From positions 310,001 through 374,000 of the forward strand of contig NZ_AUFF01000003.1 in assembly GCF_000426365.1 (NCBI RefSeq): a DNA stretch of 64,000 nt. The letters are read 5' to 3'. Of this stretch, positions 35,528 to 44,196 are shown piece after piece. Every line of letters starts with the position of its first letter. The stretch's first letter is position 1. This DNA is from Arenimonas composti TR7-09 = DSM 18010 (lineage in GTDB: Bacteria > Pseudomonadota > Gammaproteobacteria > Xanthomonadales > Xanthomonadaceae). The notes below the pieces were generated by a model that ran no database searches, was not told the DNA's origin, and saw only the letters and a list, made by a program, of their open reading frames with translations. The position numbers and the translations under genes are program-made.

Positions 35528-38029
35528 ATGGCCCGTTTGCTGCGCCTGCTCCGCCGGGCTCTGTACCTGTTCCTGGGCCTGGCGGTGCTGGGCATCCTGG
35601 CCATCGGGGTCCTCTACTGGCTGATCGCACCCCAGCTGCCGGACGTCCGCGAACTGCGCAACGTGCAGTTGCAGGTACCCCTGAGCATCTACACCCGCGA
35701 CGGCAAGCTGATGGCGCTGATCGGCGAGACCCGGCGCTTCCCGGTCGAGATCGAGCAAGTGCCGGAGCACGTCAAGAACGCCTTCATCGCGATCGAGGAC
35801 GCCAACTTCTACGAGCATCCCGGCATCGACTGGCGCGGCATCAGCCGCGCCGTGTGGCTGCTGGCGACCACCGACGACCAGCGCGTGCCCGGCGGCAGCA
35901 CGATCACCCAGCAGGTCGCGCGCCAGTTCTTCCTGAGCCCGGAGTACTCGTACACGCGCAAGGTCCGCGAGATCTTCCTGGCGCTGAAGATGGAGAACGA
36001 GCTGACGAAGGACGAGATCCTCGAGCTCTACCTGAACAAGAGTTTCTTCGGCAACCGCGCCTACGGCATCGCCGCCGCCGCCGACTACTACTACGGCAAG
36101 ACCCTCGACCAGCTGAGCCTCGACGAAGCCGCGACGCTGGCCTCGATTCCGAAGTTCCCGTCGACCGGCAACCCGATCATCAACCCTGGGCGCGCGCAGG
36201 TCCGCCGCGACTACACGATCGAGCGCATGCTCGAGCTCGGCATGATCTCCGAGGCCGAGGCGCGCGCCGCGACCGCGGCGCCGATGCATGCCAGCCCGCA
36301 CGAGCCGCGCATCGAGGCGGAAGCGCCCTATGTCGCCGAGATGGTCCGCGCCGAGATGGAGCGCCGCTACGGCGCCGAAGCCACGACCAGCGGCCTGCGC
36401 GTCTACACCACCGTGGACAGCACCCACCAGGCCGCCGCCGCCGCCGCGGTGATGCAGGGCCTGCTCGATTACGACCGCCGGCACGGCTGGCGCGGCGCCG
36501 AGGCGCACCTGGAGCTGGCGGCGGATGCCGACGACGCCGCCCTGCGCGAGCAGCTGAGGGCCTACCCGGCCCTCGGCGGCCTGCCGGCCGGCGTCGTGTC
36601 CGGCTTCGAAGGCGAGGCCGCGCGCGTGGTGCTGGCGGCGGGGGAACCGGTACTGCTCGACGCCAAGGCGACGCGCTGGACCGGCAAGAACCCGCGCCAG
36701 CTGCTGACCCGCGGCGACGTCGTGCGGGTCGCGACGCTGCCGCCGGCAGCGCCGAAGCCGGGTGCCGCGCCGCCGGAAACGCCGCCGCCGCCGGAGTACG
36801 TGGTCGCACAGATTCCCGCCGCGCAGGCGACCCTGGTGTCGCTGCAGCCCGAGGACGGGGCGATCCGCGCCCTCGTCGGCGGCTTCAGCTTCGGCCTCAA
36901 CAAGTTCAACCGCGCGACCCAGGCGCAGCGCCAGCCGGGCTCGAGCTTCAAGCCGTTCCTGTACGCGGCCGCGTTCGAGCGCGGTTTCTCGCCGGCCAGC
37001 ATCGTGCTCGATGCGCCGGTGGTGTTCCGCGACCGCGCCGGCAACGTCTGGCGGCCGCAGAACGACGCCGGCAATTTCGCCGGGCCGATGCGCCTGCGCG
37101 AGGCGCTGGTGCAGTCGCGCAACCTGGTGTCGGTGCGCCTGCTCGACGCGATCGGCGTCGATTTCGCGGTGCGCTACATCACCAACTTCGGCTTCACCCA
37201 GGAGAGCCTGCCGCCGAACCTGTCGATGTCGCTGGGCACCGCGTCGCTGACGCCGCTGTCGATCGCCCGCGGTTATTCGGTGTTCGCCAACGGCGGCTAC
37301 CTGGTCGAGCCGTGGTTCGTCGAGCGCGTGGTGGACCGCAACGGCGTCGAGCTGTCGCGGACGAATCCGGCCCGCGCCTGCGCCGCCTGCCCGGGCCGCC
37401 TCGCCGGCGAGCGGCGGGAGACCACGGTGGTCGACGGCTTCGACTTCGGCCCGGCGAGCACGCCGGCACCACCGGTCGCCGCCGGCAGCGAGGACAGCGA
37501 AGCCGCTCCCGCGCCGGTGGTCGACGGCCCGGTGAACCTCGCCCCGCGCGCGATCGACGAGCGCACCGCCTTCCTGATGCGCTCGCTGATGCGCGACGTC
37601 GTCCGCCGCGGCACCGCGACCGCCGCGCGCGTGCTCGAGCGCGAAGACCTCGGCGGCAAGACCGGTTCGACGAACGAACACCGCGATGCCTGGTTCTCAG
37701 GCTTCGGCGGCGACCTGGTGACGACCGTCTGGGTCGGCAAGGACGACTTCAAGACGCTCGGCAGCCGTGAGTACGGCGGCCGCGCCGCGCTGCCGATCTG
37801 GATCAGCTACATGCGCGAGGCGCTCGCCGGCGTCCCGGAAGCCGACCAGACGCCGCCGACCGGCGTGATCACCGCGACCATCAGCCCGGCCACCGGTCGG
37901 CTGGTTCCGGAAGGCACGCCCGGCGGCATGACCGAGTTCTTCAAGACCGAAGACTACGAGCGCGTCACGAGCAGTGGCTTCGAATTGGACCCGGCGTTGA
38001 GCGAAGAGGAAGCGTTCGACATCTTCTGA
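35528..38029 (+). CDS. mrcA: Penicillin-binding protein 1A (class A, bifunctional)
   Basis: The 833-residue peptidoglycan synthase has one N-terminal TM helix (residues 13-37). A GT51 glycosyltransferase domain follows with IAIEDANFYEHPGIDWRG, GGSTITQQVARQFFL and LYLNKSFFGNRAYG. An OB-like insert leads to the transpeptidase, with Ser472 in GSSFKPFLY (SxxK), SRN near 527 and KTGS near 711. A GGGAGAG ribosome site is 7 nt before the ATG. A TATACT hexamer at 35482-35487 may be its -10. It is divergent from pilM. A Pro-rich loop around residues 415-425 and an Ala/Pro-rich insert near 640-670 are the only oddities. Confidence 0.95.
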   Translation: MARLLRLLRRALYLFLGLAVLGILAIGVLYWLIAPQLPDVRELRNVQLQVPLSIYTRDGKLMALIGETRRFPVEIEQVPEHVKNAFIAIEDANFYEHPGIDWRGISRAVWLLATTDDQRVPGGSTITQQVARQFFLSPEYSYTRKVREIFLALKMENELTKDEILELYLNKSFFGNRAYGIAAAADYYYGKTLDQLSLDEAATLASIPKFPSTGNPIINPGRAQVRRDYTIERMLELGMISEAEARAATAAPMHASPHEPRIEAEAPYVAEMVRAEMERRYGAEATTSGLRVYTTVDSTHQAAAAAAVMQGLLDYDRRHGWRGAEAHLELAADADDAALREQLRAYPALGGLPAGVVSGFEGEAARVVLAAGEPVLLDAKATRWTGKNPRQLLTRGDVVRVATLPPAAPKPGAAPPETPPPPEYVVAQIPAAQATLVSLQPEDGAIRALVGGFSFGLNKFNRATQAQRQPGSSFKPFLYAAAFERGFSPASIVLDAPVVFRDRAGNVWRPQNDAGNFAGPMRLREALVQSRNLVSVRLLDAIGVDFAVRYITNFGFTQESLPPNLSMSLGTASLTPLSIARGYSVFANGGYLVEPWFVERVVDRNGVELSRTNPARACAACPGRLAGERRETTVVDGFDFGPASTPAPPVAAGSEDSEAAPAPVVDGPVNLAPRAIDERTAFLMRSLMRDVVRRGTATAARVLEREDLGGKTGSTNEHRDAWFSGFGGDLVTTVWVGKDDFKTLGSREYGGRAALPIWISYMREALAGVPEADQTPPTGVITATISPATGRLVPEGTPGGMTEFFKTEDYERVTSSGFELDPALSEEEAFDIF

Positions 38030-38041
38030 CCGGGAGGGCGC

Positions 38042-38653
38042 ATGGCCCGACGCGACGAGCCTGCGATCCGGCGCCAGCGCGCCAGGATCGCCGACGAGGT
38101 GGCCCGGCTGCTGGCCGAGGGCGCCGAGAGCGACCCGGCGCGGGCGCGCCGCAAGGTCGCCGAACGCCTCGGTGTCCGCGACGAGGCCGCCCTGCCCGGC
38201 GGCGACGAGATCCGCGCTGCGGTGCTCGCCTACCGGCAGCTGTTCGCTCCCGCCGATGGTGGCCGCCTGCGCGCGCAGCGCGAGGCCGCGCTGGCGGCGA
38301 TGCAGCACTTCGCCCACCTGGATCCGCGTCTGGCCGGCCCCGTCCTCGACGGCAGCGCCGATGCGCGCACACCGGTCACCCTGCACCTGCACGCCGACGA
38401 CCCGGACGCGGTGACGCATGCGCTGCTCGAGCGTGACGTGCCGGCGCGGCAGTCGCAGGCAGCGGTGCGCCTGGACCGCCGTCAGCGCATCGACGTGCCC
38501 GCCTGGCGGTTCAGTGCCGGCGGCGTCGATTTCGAGCTGCTGCAACTGCCGCTGTCGGCGGCGCGGCAGGCGCCCTGGGATCCGCTCGAAGACCGCCCGC
38601 TGGAACGCGCCGGCATCGCCGCCCTGCGGCGGCTGCTCGACGCGGCGGGTTGA
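38042..38653 (+). CDS. Conserved hypothetical protein
   Basis: The 203-residue cytoplasmic protein is not recognised. Its first 60 residues are Arg/Glu/Ala-rich helix (RRQRARIADEVARLLAEG). The middle has a strand-rich section (TPVTLHLHADDPDAVTHALL), which might be a small alpha/beta fold. No signal peptide, TM segment or catalytic motif is seen. It follows the PBP1A gene by 12 nt and GGGAGG precedes its ATG, so it is probably cotranscribed with it. Confidence 0.7.
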   Translation: MARRDEPAIRRQRARIADEVARLLAEGAESDPARARRKVAERLGVRDEAALPGGDEIRAAVLAYRQLFAPADGGRLRAQREAALAAMQHFAHLDPRLAGPVLDGSADARTPVTLHLHADDPDAVTHALLERDVPARQSQAAVRLDRRQRIDVPAWRFSAGGVDFELLQLPLSAARQAPWDPLEDRPLERAGIAALRRLLDAAG

Positions 38654-38691
38654 GCGCCGCCAGGACGCGCATTCCACGACCCGGAAACGAC

Positions 38692-38715
38692 GACGCCCCG
38701 CCGGAGCGGGGCGTC
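38692..38715. terminator. Bidirectional terminator between the hypothetical gene and gltA
   Basis: A perfect 10-bp stem (GACGCCCCGC) with a CGGA loop lies between two convergent genes, 38 nt after the plus-strand stop and 23 nt after the gltA stop. There is no strong T-tract on either side. Confidence 0.65.
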
Positions 38716-38738
38716 TGCAAAGCGCGGCGTGCCGTGAC

Positions 38739-40028
38739 TCAGCGCTTGTCGGCCGGCACGTAGTCGCGCCGGTCGGCGCCGGTGTAGATCTGCCGCGGAC
38801 GGCCGATCTTGGCTTCCGGATCGTTCTGCTGCTCCAGCCAGTGCGAGACCCAGCCGGCGGTGCGCGCGATCGCGAACATCACCGTGAACATCTCGGTCGG
38901 GATGCCGAGCGCCTTGTAGATGATGCCGCTGTAGAAGTCGACGTTCGGGTAGAGCTTGCGCTGGATGAAGTAGTCGTCCTTCAGCGCCGCCTCCTCGAGC
39001 CGCATCGCGACCTCGAGCATCGGATCGTCGACACCGAGTTCGGCCAGCACCTTGTGGCACATCTCGCGGATGATCGTCGCGCGCGGATCGAAGTTCTTGT
39101 AGACGCGGTGGCCGAAGCCCATCAGGCGGAAGCCCGAGTTCTTGTCCTTGGCGCGGTCGACGGCCTTGGCGACGTCTTCCGGGCGGCCGATTTCGGCGAG
39201 CATCTTCAGCACCGCCTCGTTGGCACCGCCGTGGGCCGGGCCCCAGAGCGCGGCGACGCCGGCGGCGACGCAGGCATACGGATTGGCGCCGGTGGAACCG
39301 ACCAGACGCACCGTCGAGGTCGAGGCGTTCTGCTCATGGTCGGCGTGCAGGATGAACAGCAGGTCCAGCGCCCTGGCCGCGACCGGCTTGAGCTCGAGCG
39401 GGCCGCTCGGCACCTCGAACATCATGTGCAGGAAGCGCTCGACGTACTCGAGGTTGTTGCGCGGATAGCGCACCGGCCAGCCGATCGAGTAGCGGTAGCA
39501 GGCGGCGGCGATCGTCGGCACCTTGGCGATCAGGCGAATCGCGGCCAGGCGGCGCTGCTCCGGATCCTCGAGGTCGAGACCGTCGTGGTAGAAGGCCGCG
39601 AGCGAGCCGATCATGCCGCAGAGCATCGCCATCGGATGCGCGTCGTGGCGGAAGCCGCCGAGGAAGGCCTTGAAGGCCTCGTGCATCATCGTGTGGTGGG
39701 TGACTTCGTGCTCGAACTTCGCGAACTCGTCCTTGGTCGGCAGCTCGCCGTTCATCAGCAGGTAGCTGACCTCGAGGAAGCTCGACTGCTTGGCGAGCTG
39801 CTCGATCGGGTAGCCGCGGTACAGCAGCACGCCCTCGTCGCCGTCGATGTAGGTCACCGCGCTGCGGCAGCTGGCGGTGGCGACGAAGCCCGGGTCGTAG
39901 GTGAAGAGCCCGGTTTCCTTCGGCAGCTTGCCGATGTCGATGCACGGGGCGCCGAGCGTGCCGGTGTGCACGGGAAGCTCGACATTCTTGCCGCCAGCGG
40001 CGAGCGCGACGCTCTTGAGGTCGGTCAC
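38739..40028 (-). CDS. gltA: Citrate synthase (type II)
   Basis: This 429-residue TCA-cycle enzyme condenses acetyl-CoA with oxaloacetate. It carries [31 protein letters not shown] with the first catalytic histidine, [15 protein letters not shown] with the second, and [17 protein letters not shown] at 40028 is the chosen start: AGGAG lies 7 nt upstream and it begins the family N-terminus TDLKSVAL. The upstream 27 codons in frame do not resemble citrate synthase. It is monocistronic between two terminators. Confidence 0.95.
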   Translation of the reverse strand: MTDLKSVALAAGGKNVELPVHTGTLGAPCIDIGKLPKETGLFTYDPGFVATASCRSAVTYIDGDEGVLLYRGYPIEQLAKQSSFLEVSYLLMNGELPTKDEFAKFEHEVTHHTMMHEAFKAFLGGFRHDAHPMAMLCGMIGSLAAFYHDGLDLEDPEQRRLAAIRLIAKVPTIAAACYRYSIGWPVRYPRNNLEYVERFLHMMFEVPSGPLELKPVAARALDLLFILHADHEQNASTSTVRLVGSTGANPYACVAAGVAALWGPAHGGANEAVLKMLAEIGRPEDVAKAVDRAKDKNSGFRLMGFGHRVYKNFDPRATIIREMCHKVLAELGVDDPMLEVAMRLEEAALKDDYFIQRKLYPNVDFYSGIIYKALGIPTEMFTVMFAIARTAGWVSHWLEQQNDPEAKIGRPRQIYTGADRRDYVPADKR

Positions 40029-40225
40029 GGGAAGACTCCTGTCTCGAAGGCGAAGCCGCGCCGCGGAAACTCCCGGCGAAGGCGTTCGCGATGGTTCTTC
40101 GGCAACCACGCGGAAGCGCCGGCCACCATTCGGCGAAGTATCGCACAGCCCCGCGGCGCCGACACCGACCGGAACCCGGTTTCGCGAAACCGGTTACGGA
40201 ACGCCGCGTCGCGGCCCGGAACGAC

Positions 40226-40249
40226 GAAGGCCGCCCGGAGGCGGCCTTC
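40226..40249 (-). terminator. Terminator of rpmE2
   Basis: A perfect 10-bp stem (GAAGGCCGCC) with a CGGA loop starts 33 nt past the rpmE2 stop on the minus strand. The same loop occurs at 38702-38705. Confidence 0.7.
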
Positions 40250-40282
40250 GCGGCGAACCGGCCCCTCGCGGGGCGGCGCGGA

Positions 40283-40525
40283 TTACTTGGCGTAGCGCTT
40301 GCGGAAGCGGTCGACGCGGCCGCCGGTGTCGAGCACCTTCTGCTTGCCGGTGTAGAACGGGTGTGAGGCGGACGTGATGTCGACCTTGATCAGCGGGTAT
40401 TCGTTGCCGTCCTCCCACTTGACCGTCTCCTTGCTGGAGAGGGTCGAACGGGTCAGGAACGCGAAGTCGGAGGACAGGTCCTGGAAGACGACTTCTTTGT
40501 AATTCGGATGGATGTCGGCCTTCAT
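40283..40525 (-). CDS. rpmE2: 50S ribosomal protein L31 type B
   Basis: This 80-residue ribosomal protein is the type B paralogue: it has [21 protein letters not shown], and SHPFYTGKQ and lacks the CxxC zinc pairs of type A L31. In many bacteria type B is the zinc-starvation copy. Whether a type A gene exists elsewhere cannot be seen. I found no Zur-like box upstream. A TATAAT at 40566-40571 is the likely promoter, and a terminator follows. Confidence 0.95.
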   Translation of the reverse strand: MKADIHPNYKEVVFQDLSSDFAFLTRSTLSSKETVKWEDGNEYPLIKVDITSASHPFYTGKQKVLDTGGRVDRFRKRYAK

Positions 40526-40565
40526 GGCTTGGAACTCCGCCGGGTGCTGGAATGAAAGAAGCGGG

Positions 40566-40595
40566 ATTATAGGGGGCCGGCGGACCCCGCCGCAA
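40566..40595 (-). promoter_or_regulatory. Putative promoter of rpmE2
   Basis: The minus strand has TTGCGG (40590-40595), 18 nt, then TATAAT (40566-40571), 41 nt before the ATG. Confidence 0.55.
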
Positions 40596-40657
40596 GCTGC
40601 GACCCCGTCTGCCGCGCCGGCCGCGCGGCCTTCACGGCCTGCGCGGGAGGCCGCGGT

Positions 40658-41590
40658 TCAGGCGCCGAGGGCCTCGCGCACCTGCGCCGCGAACAGCGCC
40701 GGGTCGTAGTCCAGCACGATCCGGGCGTTCTCCGGCCGGCCGCTCCGGCGCTGCCAGTCGACCACGGTGGCGCCGCGTGACAGCCGGCCCTCGAGTTCGA
40801 CCGCCAAGTGGCGGGTTTCGGCCCGGCGAACGCCTTCGGGCTGCAGCGCCACCGCCATCGCCAGCGCATCGGCGCTGTGGAAACCGTGCGGGTCCCGGGC
40901 CATCGACCATTGCCGCGTGTGCCGGGAAATCCCCTCGTAGAAACGGGCGCGGGCATCGTCGGCCTGCAGCCAGGCCTCGAGGCTCCCGCGTGGCAGGGGA
41001 TGCCGCACGACGGCCTCCCAGTCCGCCAGCTCGAACTGCGGGAAGGCGCGGAAGACGACCTCGGCGGCCTCGGGATCGAAGCCGATGTTGAATTCGGCCG
41101 GGATCGAGGTATTGCCCTGCCCGGTCACCGCCCCGCCCATCACCACCAGGCGGGCGATCCGCTGCGGCAGTTCCGGGTCCAGGCGCAGGGCCAGCGCGAC
41201 ATTGGTCAGCGGTCCGAGGGTCACCAGCACCAGCCGGCCCGCGTGCTCGCGGGCGTGGCGGACGATCGCCAGCGCCGCGTGCTCGTCGGCGGCGGCGCGC
41301 GCGGCCGGCGCGTAGCCGGTATCGCCGAAGCCGTCGCGGCCATGCACGTAGGCAGCGTCGGCGGCCGGGTGCACCAGCGGCACCGGGCAGCCGGGATGGA
41401 CGGGCACGTCGACGCCGGCGACCTCGCAGAGCTTCAGCGCGTTCGCGACCGTGTGGTCGAGGCCGACGTTGCCGGCGGCGATGGTCAGGCCGAGCAGGCG
41501 GTGCCGGCGGTCTGCGAAGGCCATCAGCAGGGCCAGGGCGTCGTCGACGCCGGGGTCGGTGTCGATCAGCAGCGGGATGGGGTCGTTCAT
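40658..41590 (-). CDS. Nucleoside hydrolase (IUNH family)
   Basis: The 310-residue enzyme hydrolyses the N-glycosidic bond of ribonucleosides for purine/pyrimidine salvage. The calcium-binding N-terminus DTDPGVDDALALL is at residues 9-21. Further family pieces are VTLGPLTNVALAL, VVMGGAVTGQGNTSIPAEFNI and the C-terminal active-site region around FHSADALAMAV with its aspartate. Base specificity is not evident. It starts 36 nt after recG ends, so it could share the recG transcript. Confidence 0.9.
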   Translation of the reverse strand: MNDPIPLLIDTDPGVDDALALLMAFADRRHRLLGLTIAAGNVGLDHTVANALKLCEVAGVDVPVHPGCPVPLVHPAADAAYVHGRDGFGDTGYAPAARAAADEHAALAIVRHAREHAGRLVLVTLGPLTNVALALRLDPELPQRIARLVVMGGAVTGQGNTSIPAEFNIGFDPEAAEVVFRAFPQFELADWEAVVRHPLPRGSLEAWLQADDARARFYEGISRHTRQWSMARDPHGFHSADALAMAVALQPEGVRRAETRHLAVELEGRLSRGATVVDWQRRSGRPENARIVLDYDPALFAAQVREALGA

Positions 41591-41626
41591 CGCCGGATTA
41601 TCGCGGGTTCGCCCGGCGGCGTCGCC

Positions 41627-43732
41627 TCAGGCCCCGGCGAAGCGGGCGGCGGCGCCGACCCAGCGCGCGACGAGGCGGTCGGCGACCTGCGGATCCTGCG
41701 CCAGCAGCGCGTCGGCGATCTCCTGCACGTGCGGCAGCAGCGCGGCGTCGCGGCCGAGGTCGGCGATGCGAAAGGCCGCGAGTCCGGTCTGGCGGGTGCC
41801 GAGCAGTTCGCCGGGCCCGCGCAGTTCGAGGTCCTTCTCGGCGATCAGGAAACCGTCGGTGCTCGCCCGCATCACCTCCAGGCGTTCGCGCGCCATCGCC
41901 GACAGCGGCCCCTTGTACATCAGCACGCAGCTCGAGGCGGCGGCGCCGCGACCGACGCGGCCGCGCAGCTGGTGCAGCTGCGCCAGGCCGAGGCGCTCGG
42001 CGTTCTCGATGATCATCAGGCTGGCATTGGGCACGTCGACACCGACCTCGATGACCGTCGTCGCCACCAGCAGCTGCAGCTCGCCGGCCTTGAAGCGGGC
42101 CATCACCGCCTGTTTCTCCGCCGGCTTCATGCGCCCGTGCAGCAGGCCCAGGCGCAGGCCCGGCAGGGCCGTGCCCAGCAGTTCGAAGGTCGACTGCGCG
42201 GCCTGCGCCTCGACCTCCTCGCTGTCCTCGATCAGGGTGCAGACCCAGTAGGCCTGGCGGCCCTCGGCACAGGCCGCCTGGATGCGCGCGACGACCTCGC
42301 CGCGCCGGTCGGCGTTGACCGCGACCGTCGTCACCGGGGTACGTCCCGGCGGCATCTCGTCGATCACCGACACGTCGAGGTCGGCGTAGGCCGACATCGC
42401 CAGCGTGCGCGGGATCGGCGTCGCGGTCATCACCAGCTGGTGCGGCACGCGGTCGCCGGCCAGGCCCTTGTCGCGCAGCGCCAGCCGCTGGTGCACGCCG
42501 AAACGGTGCTGCTCGTCGACGATCGCCAGCGCCAGCCCGGCGAACGCGACCTGCTGCTGCATCAGCGCGTGCGTGCCGACGACGATCTGGGCGCGGCCAT
42601 CGGCGATCCGCGCCAGCGTGGCCGTGCGGGCGCGGCCGGTGACCTTGCCTGCCAGCCACGCGACCTCGACGCCGAGCGCGTCGAACCAGGCGCGGAAGTT
42701 CGCCAGATGCTGCTCGGCCAGCAACTCGGTCGGCGCCATCAGCGCGACCTGGTGACCGGCGGCGACGACATCGGCGGCGGCGAGCGCCGCCACCACCGTC
42801 TTGCCGCTGCCGACGTCGCCCTGCACCAGCCGCAGCATCGGCTCGGGCCGGGCGATGTCGCCGGCGATCTCCTGCAGCACGCGCTGCTGCGCGCCGGTCA
42901 GCGCGAACTTCAGCCGACCGCGCAGGTCCTTGGCCAGGCGGCTGCCGGGACGCACCGCGGCGGCCCCATGCCGACGCAGCGCGACCCGCTGCCGGCGCAG
43001 GCTCAGGGTGTGCGCCAGCAGCTCCTCCAGCGCCAGCCGGCGCAGCGCCGGATGGCTGCCGTCGGCGAAACCGGCGAGCTCGTCGCCCGGCGGCGGCCGG
43101 TGCGCGAGCAGCAGCGCCTCGCGCAGGCCCGGCAGGCCGAGCCGGGCGCAGGCGTCGGCGGGCAGCAGTTCGAGCGTGGCGGCGTCCGGCAGCCGCTGCA
43201 GTGCCGCGTCGACGAGGCGCGCGAAGCTCGCCGGGCCGATGCCATCCACCGTCGGATACACCGGGTCGAGGCGGTCACCCGGCACCACCACCGCGTCCTC
43301 GGCGAGCAGGCGATAGCTCGGGTGCACCATCTCCAGCCCATGCAGACCCGGACGCGCCTCGCCGAAACACAGGATCCGCCGGCCGGGCGCGAACTGCGCC
43401 AGCTGCGCGCGATTGAAGTGGAAGAAGCGCAGGGCCAGGCCGCCGCGCGAGTCGTCCGCGACCACGATGCGCAGCGTGGGTCGGCCGCGGAATCCGCGCT
43501 CGACCGCGACCACCCGCCCCAGCACCTGCGCCGTCATGCCGGGCCGCAGCGCCGCGACCGGCGTCAGTCGGGTGCGGTCCTCGTAACGCAGCGGCAGCTG
43601 GAACCAGAAGTCCTGGACATGCAGCAGGCCGCGCGCCGCCAGCTTCTCCGCGACCGCCGGTCCCACGCCCGGGAGGGTCGACGCCGGCTGCAGCTGCGGA
43701 TCGACCGCGGGCGATTCCTTGCGCTTGCGCAT
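41627..43732 (-). CDS. recG: ATP-dependent DNA helicase RecG
   Basis: This 701-residue branch-migration helicase rescues stalled forks. It has an N-terminal wedge/OB domain (TLPGVGPAVAEKLAARG, about residues 22-38, then RYEDRTRL). The helicase domains carry Walker A GDVGSGKT, MAPTELLAEQH, DEQHRFGVHQR, TATPIPRTLA and the C-terminal motifs VGVDVPNASLMI and QLHQLRGRVGRG. The ATG at 43732 gives the normal family length, and the in-frame extension overlaps ridA. It is downstream of ridA on the same strand, with a 7-bp hairpin (43743-43761) in the gap. Confidence 0.95.
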   Translation of the reverse strand: MRKRKESPAVDPQLQPASTLPGVGPAVAEKLAARGLLHVQDFWFQLPLRYEDRTRLTPVAALRPGMTAQVLGRVVAVERGFRGRPTLRIVVADDSRGGLALRFFHFNRAQLAQFAPGRRILCFGEARPGLHGLEMVHPSYRLLAEDAVVVPGDRLDPVYPTVDGIGPASFARLVDAALQRLPDAATLELLPADACARLGLPGLREALLLAHRPPPGDELAGFADGSHPALRRLALEELLAHTLSLRRQRVALRRHGAAAVRPGSRLAKDLRGRLKFALTGAQQRVLQEIAGDIARPEPMLRLVQGDVGSGKTVVAALAAADVVAAGHQVALMAPTELLAEQHLANFRAWFDALGVEVAWLAGKVTGRARTATLARIADGRAQIVVGTHALMQQQVAFAGLALAIVDEQHRFGVHQRLALRDKGLAGDRVPHQLVMTATPIPRTLAMSAYADLDVSVIDEMPPGRTPVTTVAVNADRRGEVVARIQAACAEGRQAYWVCTLIEDSEEVEAQAAQSTFELLGTALPGLRLGLLHGRMKPAEKQAVMARFKAGELQLLVATTVIEVGVDVPNASLMIIENAERLGLAQLHQLRGRVGRGAAASSCVLMYKGPLSAMARERLEVMRASTDGFLIAEKDLELRGPGELLGTRQTGLAAFRIADLGRDAALLPHVQEIADALLAQDPQVADRLVARWVGAAARFAGA

Positions 43733-43773
43733 CCGCGAAGGATGCCGGCAACGCGCCGGCACCGGAAGCCGGT

Positions 43774-44157
43774 TCAGCCGAGCTGCATCACCGCGTCGAC
43801 CTCGACGCGCGCGCCGCGCGGCAGGCCGGCGACCTGGATCGTCGAACGCGCCGGATACGGGGCGTCGAAGTATTCGGCCATCACCGCGTTCACCTGCGCG
43901 AAGTCGCCCAGGTCCATCACGTAGATGCCGACGCGCACGACGTCGGCGAGCGAGCCACCGGCGGCCGCGCAGACCGCGGTGAGGTTGTCGAACACGCGGC
44001 GGGTCTGGGTCGCGATGTCGCCGTCGACCAGTTCGCCGGTCGCCGGGTCGAGCGGGATCTGGCCGGACAGCCACACGGTGCCGCCGGCGCGAACCGCCTG
44101 CGAATACGGGCCGATCGCGGCCGGCGCGCGGTCGCTGCTGACGGGTTCACGGGCCAT
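43774..44157 (-). CDS. RidA-family enamine/imine deaminase
   Basis: This 127-residue protein has the Rid signature: IGPYSQAV near the N-terminus, VWLSGQIPLDPATGELV, and RVGIYVMDLGDFAQVN. The active-site Arg that binds the substrate carboxylate is in PARSTIQVAGLPRGARVE (about residue 104). RidA hydrolyses reactive 2-aminoacrylate. The gene lies between spoT and recG as in other Xanthomonadales, with its own TACAAT element 28 nt upstream of the ATG. Confidence 0.92.
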   Translation of the reverse strand: MAREPVSSDRAPAAIGPYSQAVRAGGTVWLSGQIPLDPATGELVDGDIATQTRRVFDNLTAVCAAAGGSLADVVRVGIYVMDLGDFAQVNAVMAEYFDAPYPARSTIQVAGLPRGARVEVDAVMQLG

Positions 44158-44184
44158 GGCGGATCTCTCGGAAAGGGAGCGGCG

Positions 44185-44190
44185 ATTGTA
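44185..44190 (-). promoter_or_regulatory. Putative -10 element of ridA
   Basis: The minus strand reads TACAATCGCCG, 28 nt before the ridA ATG. It overlaps the end of the spoT-ridA gap. No clear -35 is visible. Confidence 0.42.
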
Positions 44191-44196
44191 GGCCGG

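Noticed and set aside
35423-37681. 752-codon minus-strand open frame opposite the PBP1A gene
   Set aside because: It is the antisense of a complete class A PBP with all catalytic motifs, and is Arg/Gly/Val-rich without structure.
43743-43761. 7-bp hairpin between ridA and recG
   Set aside because: Short stem without T-tract inside an apparent operon. It could be a weak attenuator, but there is no supporting sign.
40808-43924. 1038-codon plus-strand open frame opposite nucleoside hydrolase and recG
   Set aside because: Same antisense effect. It spans two real genes and their gap and shows no family motif.
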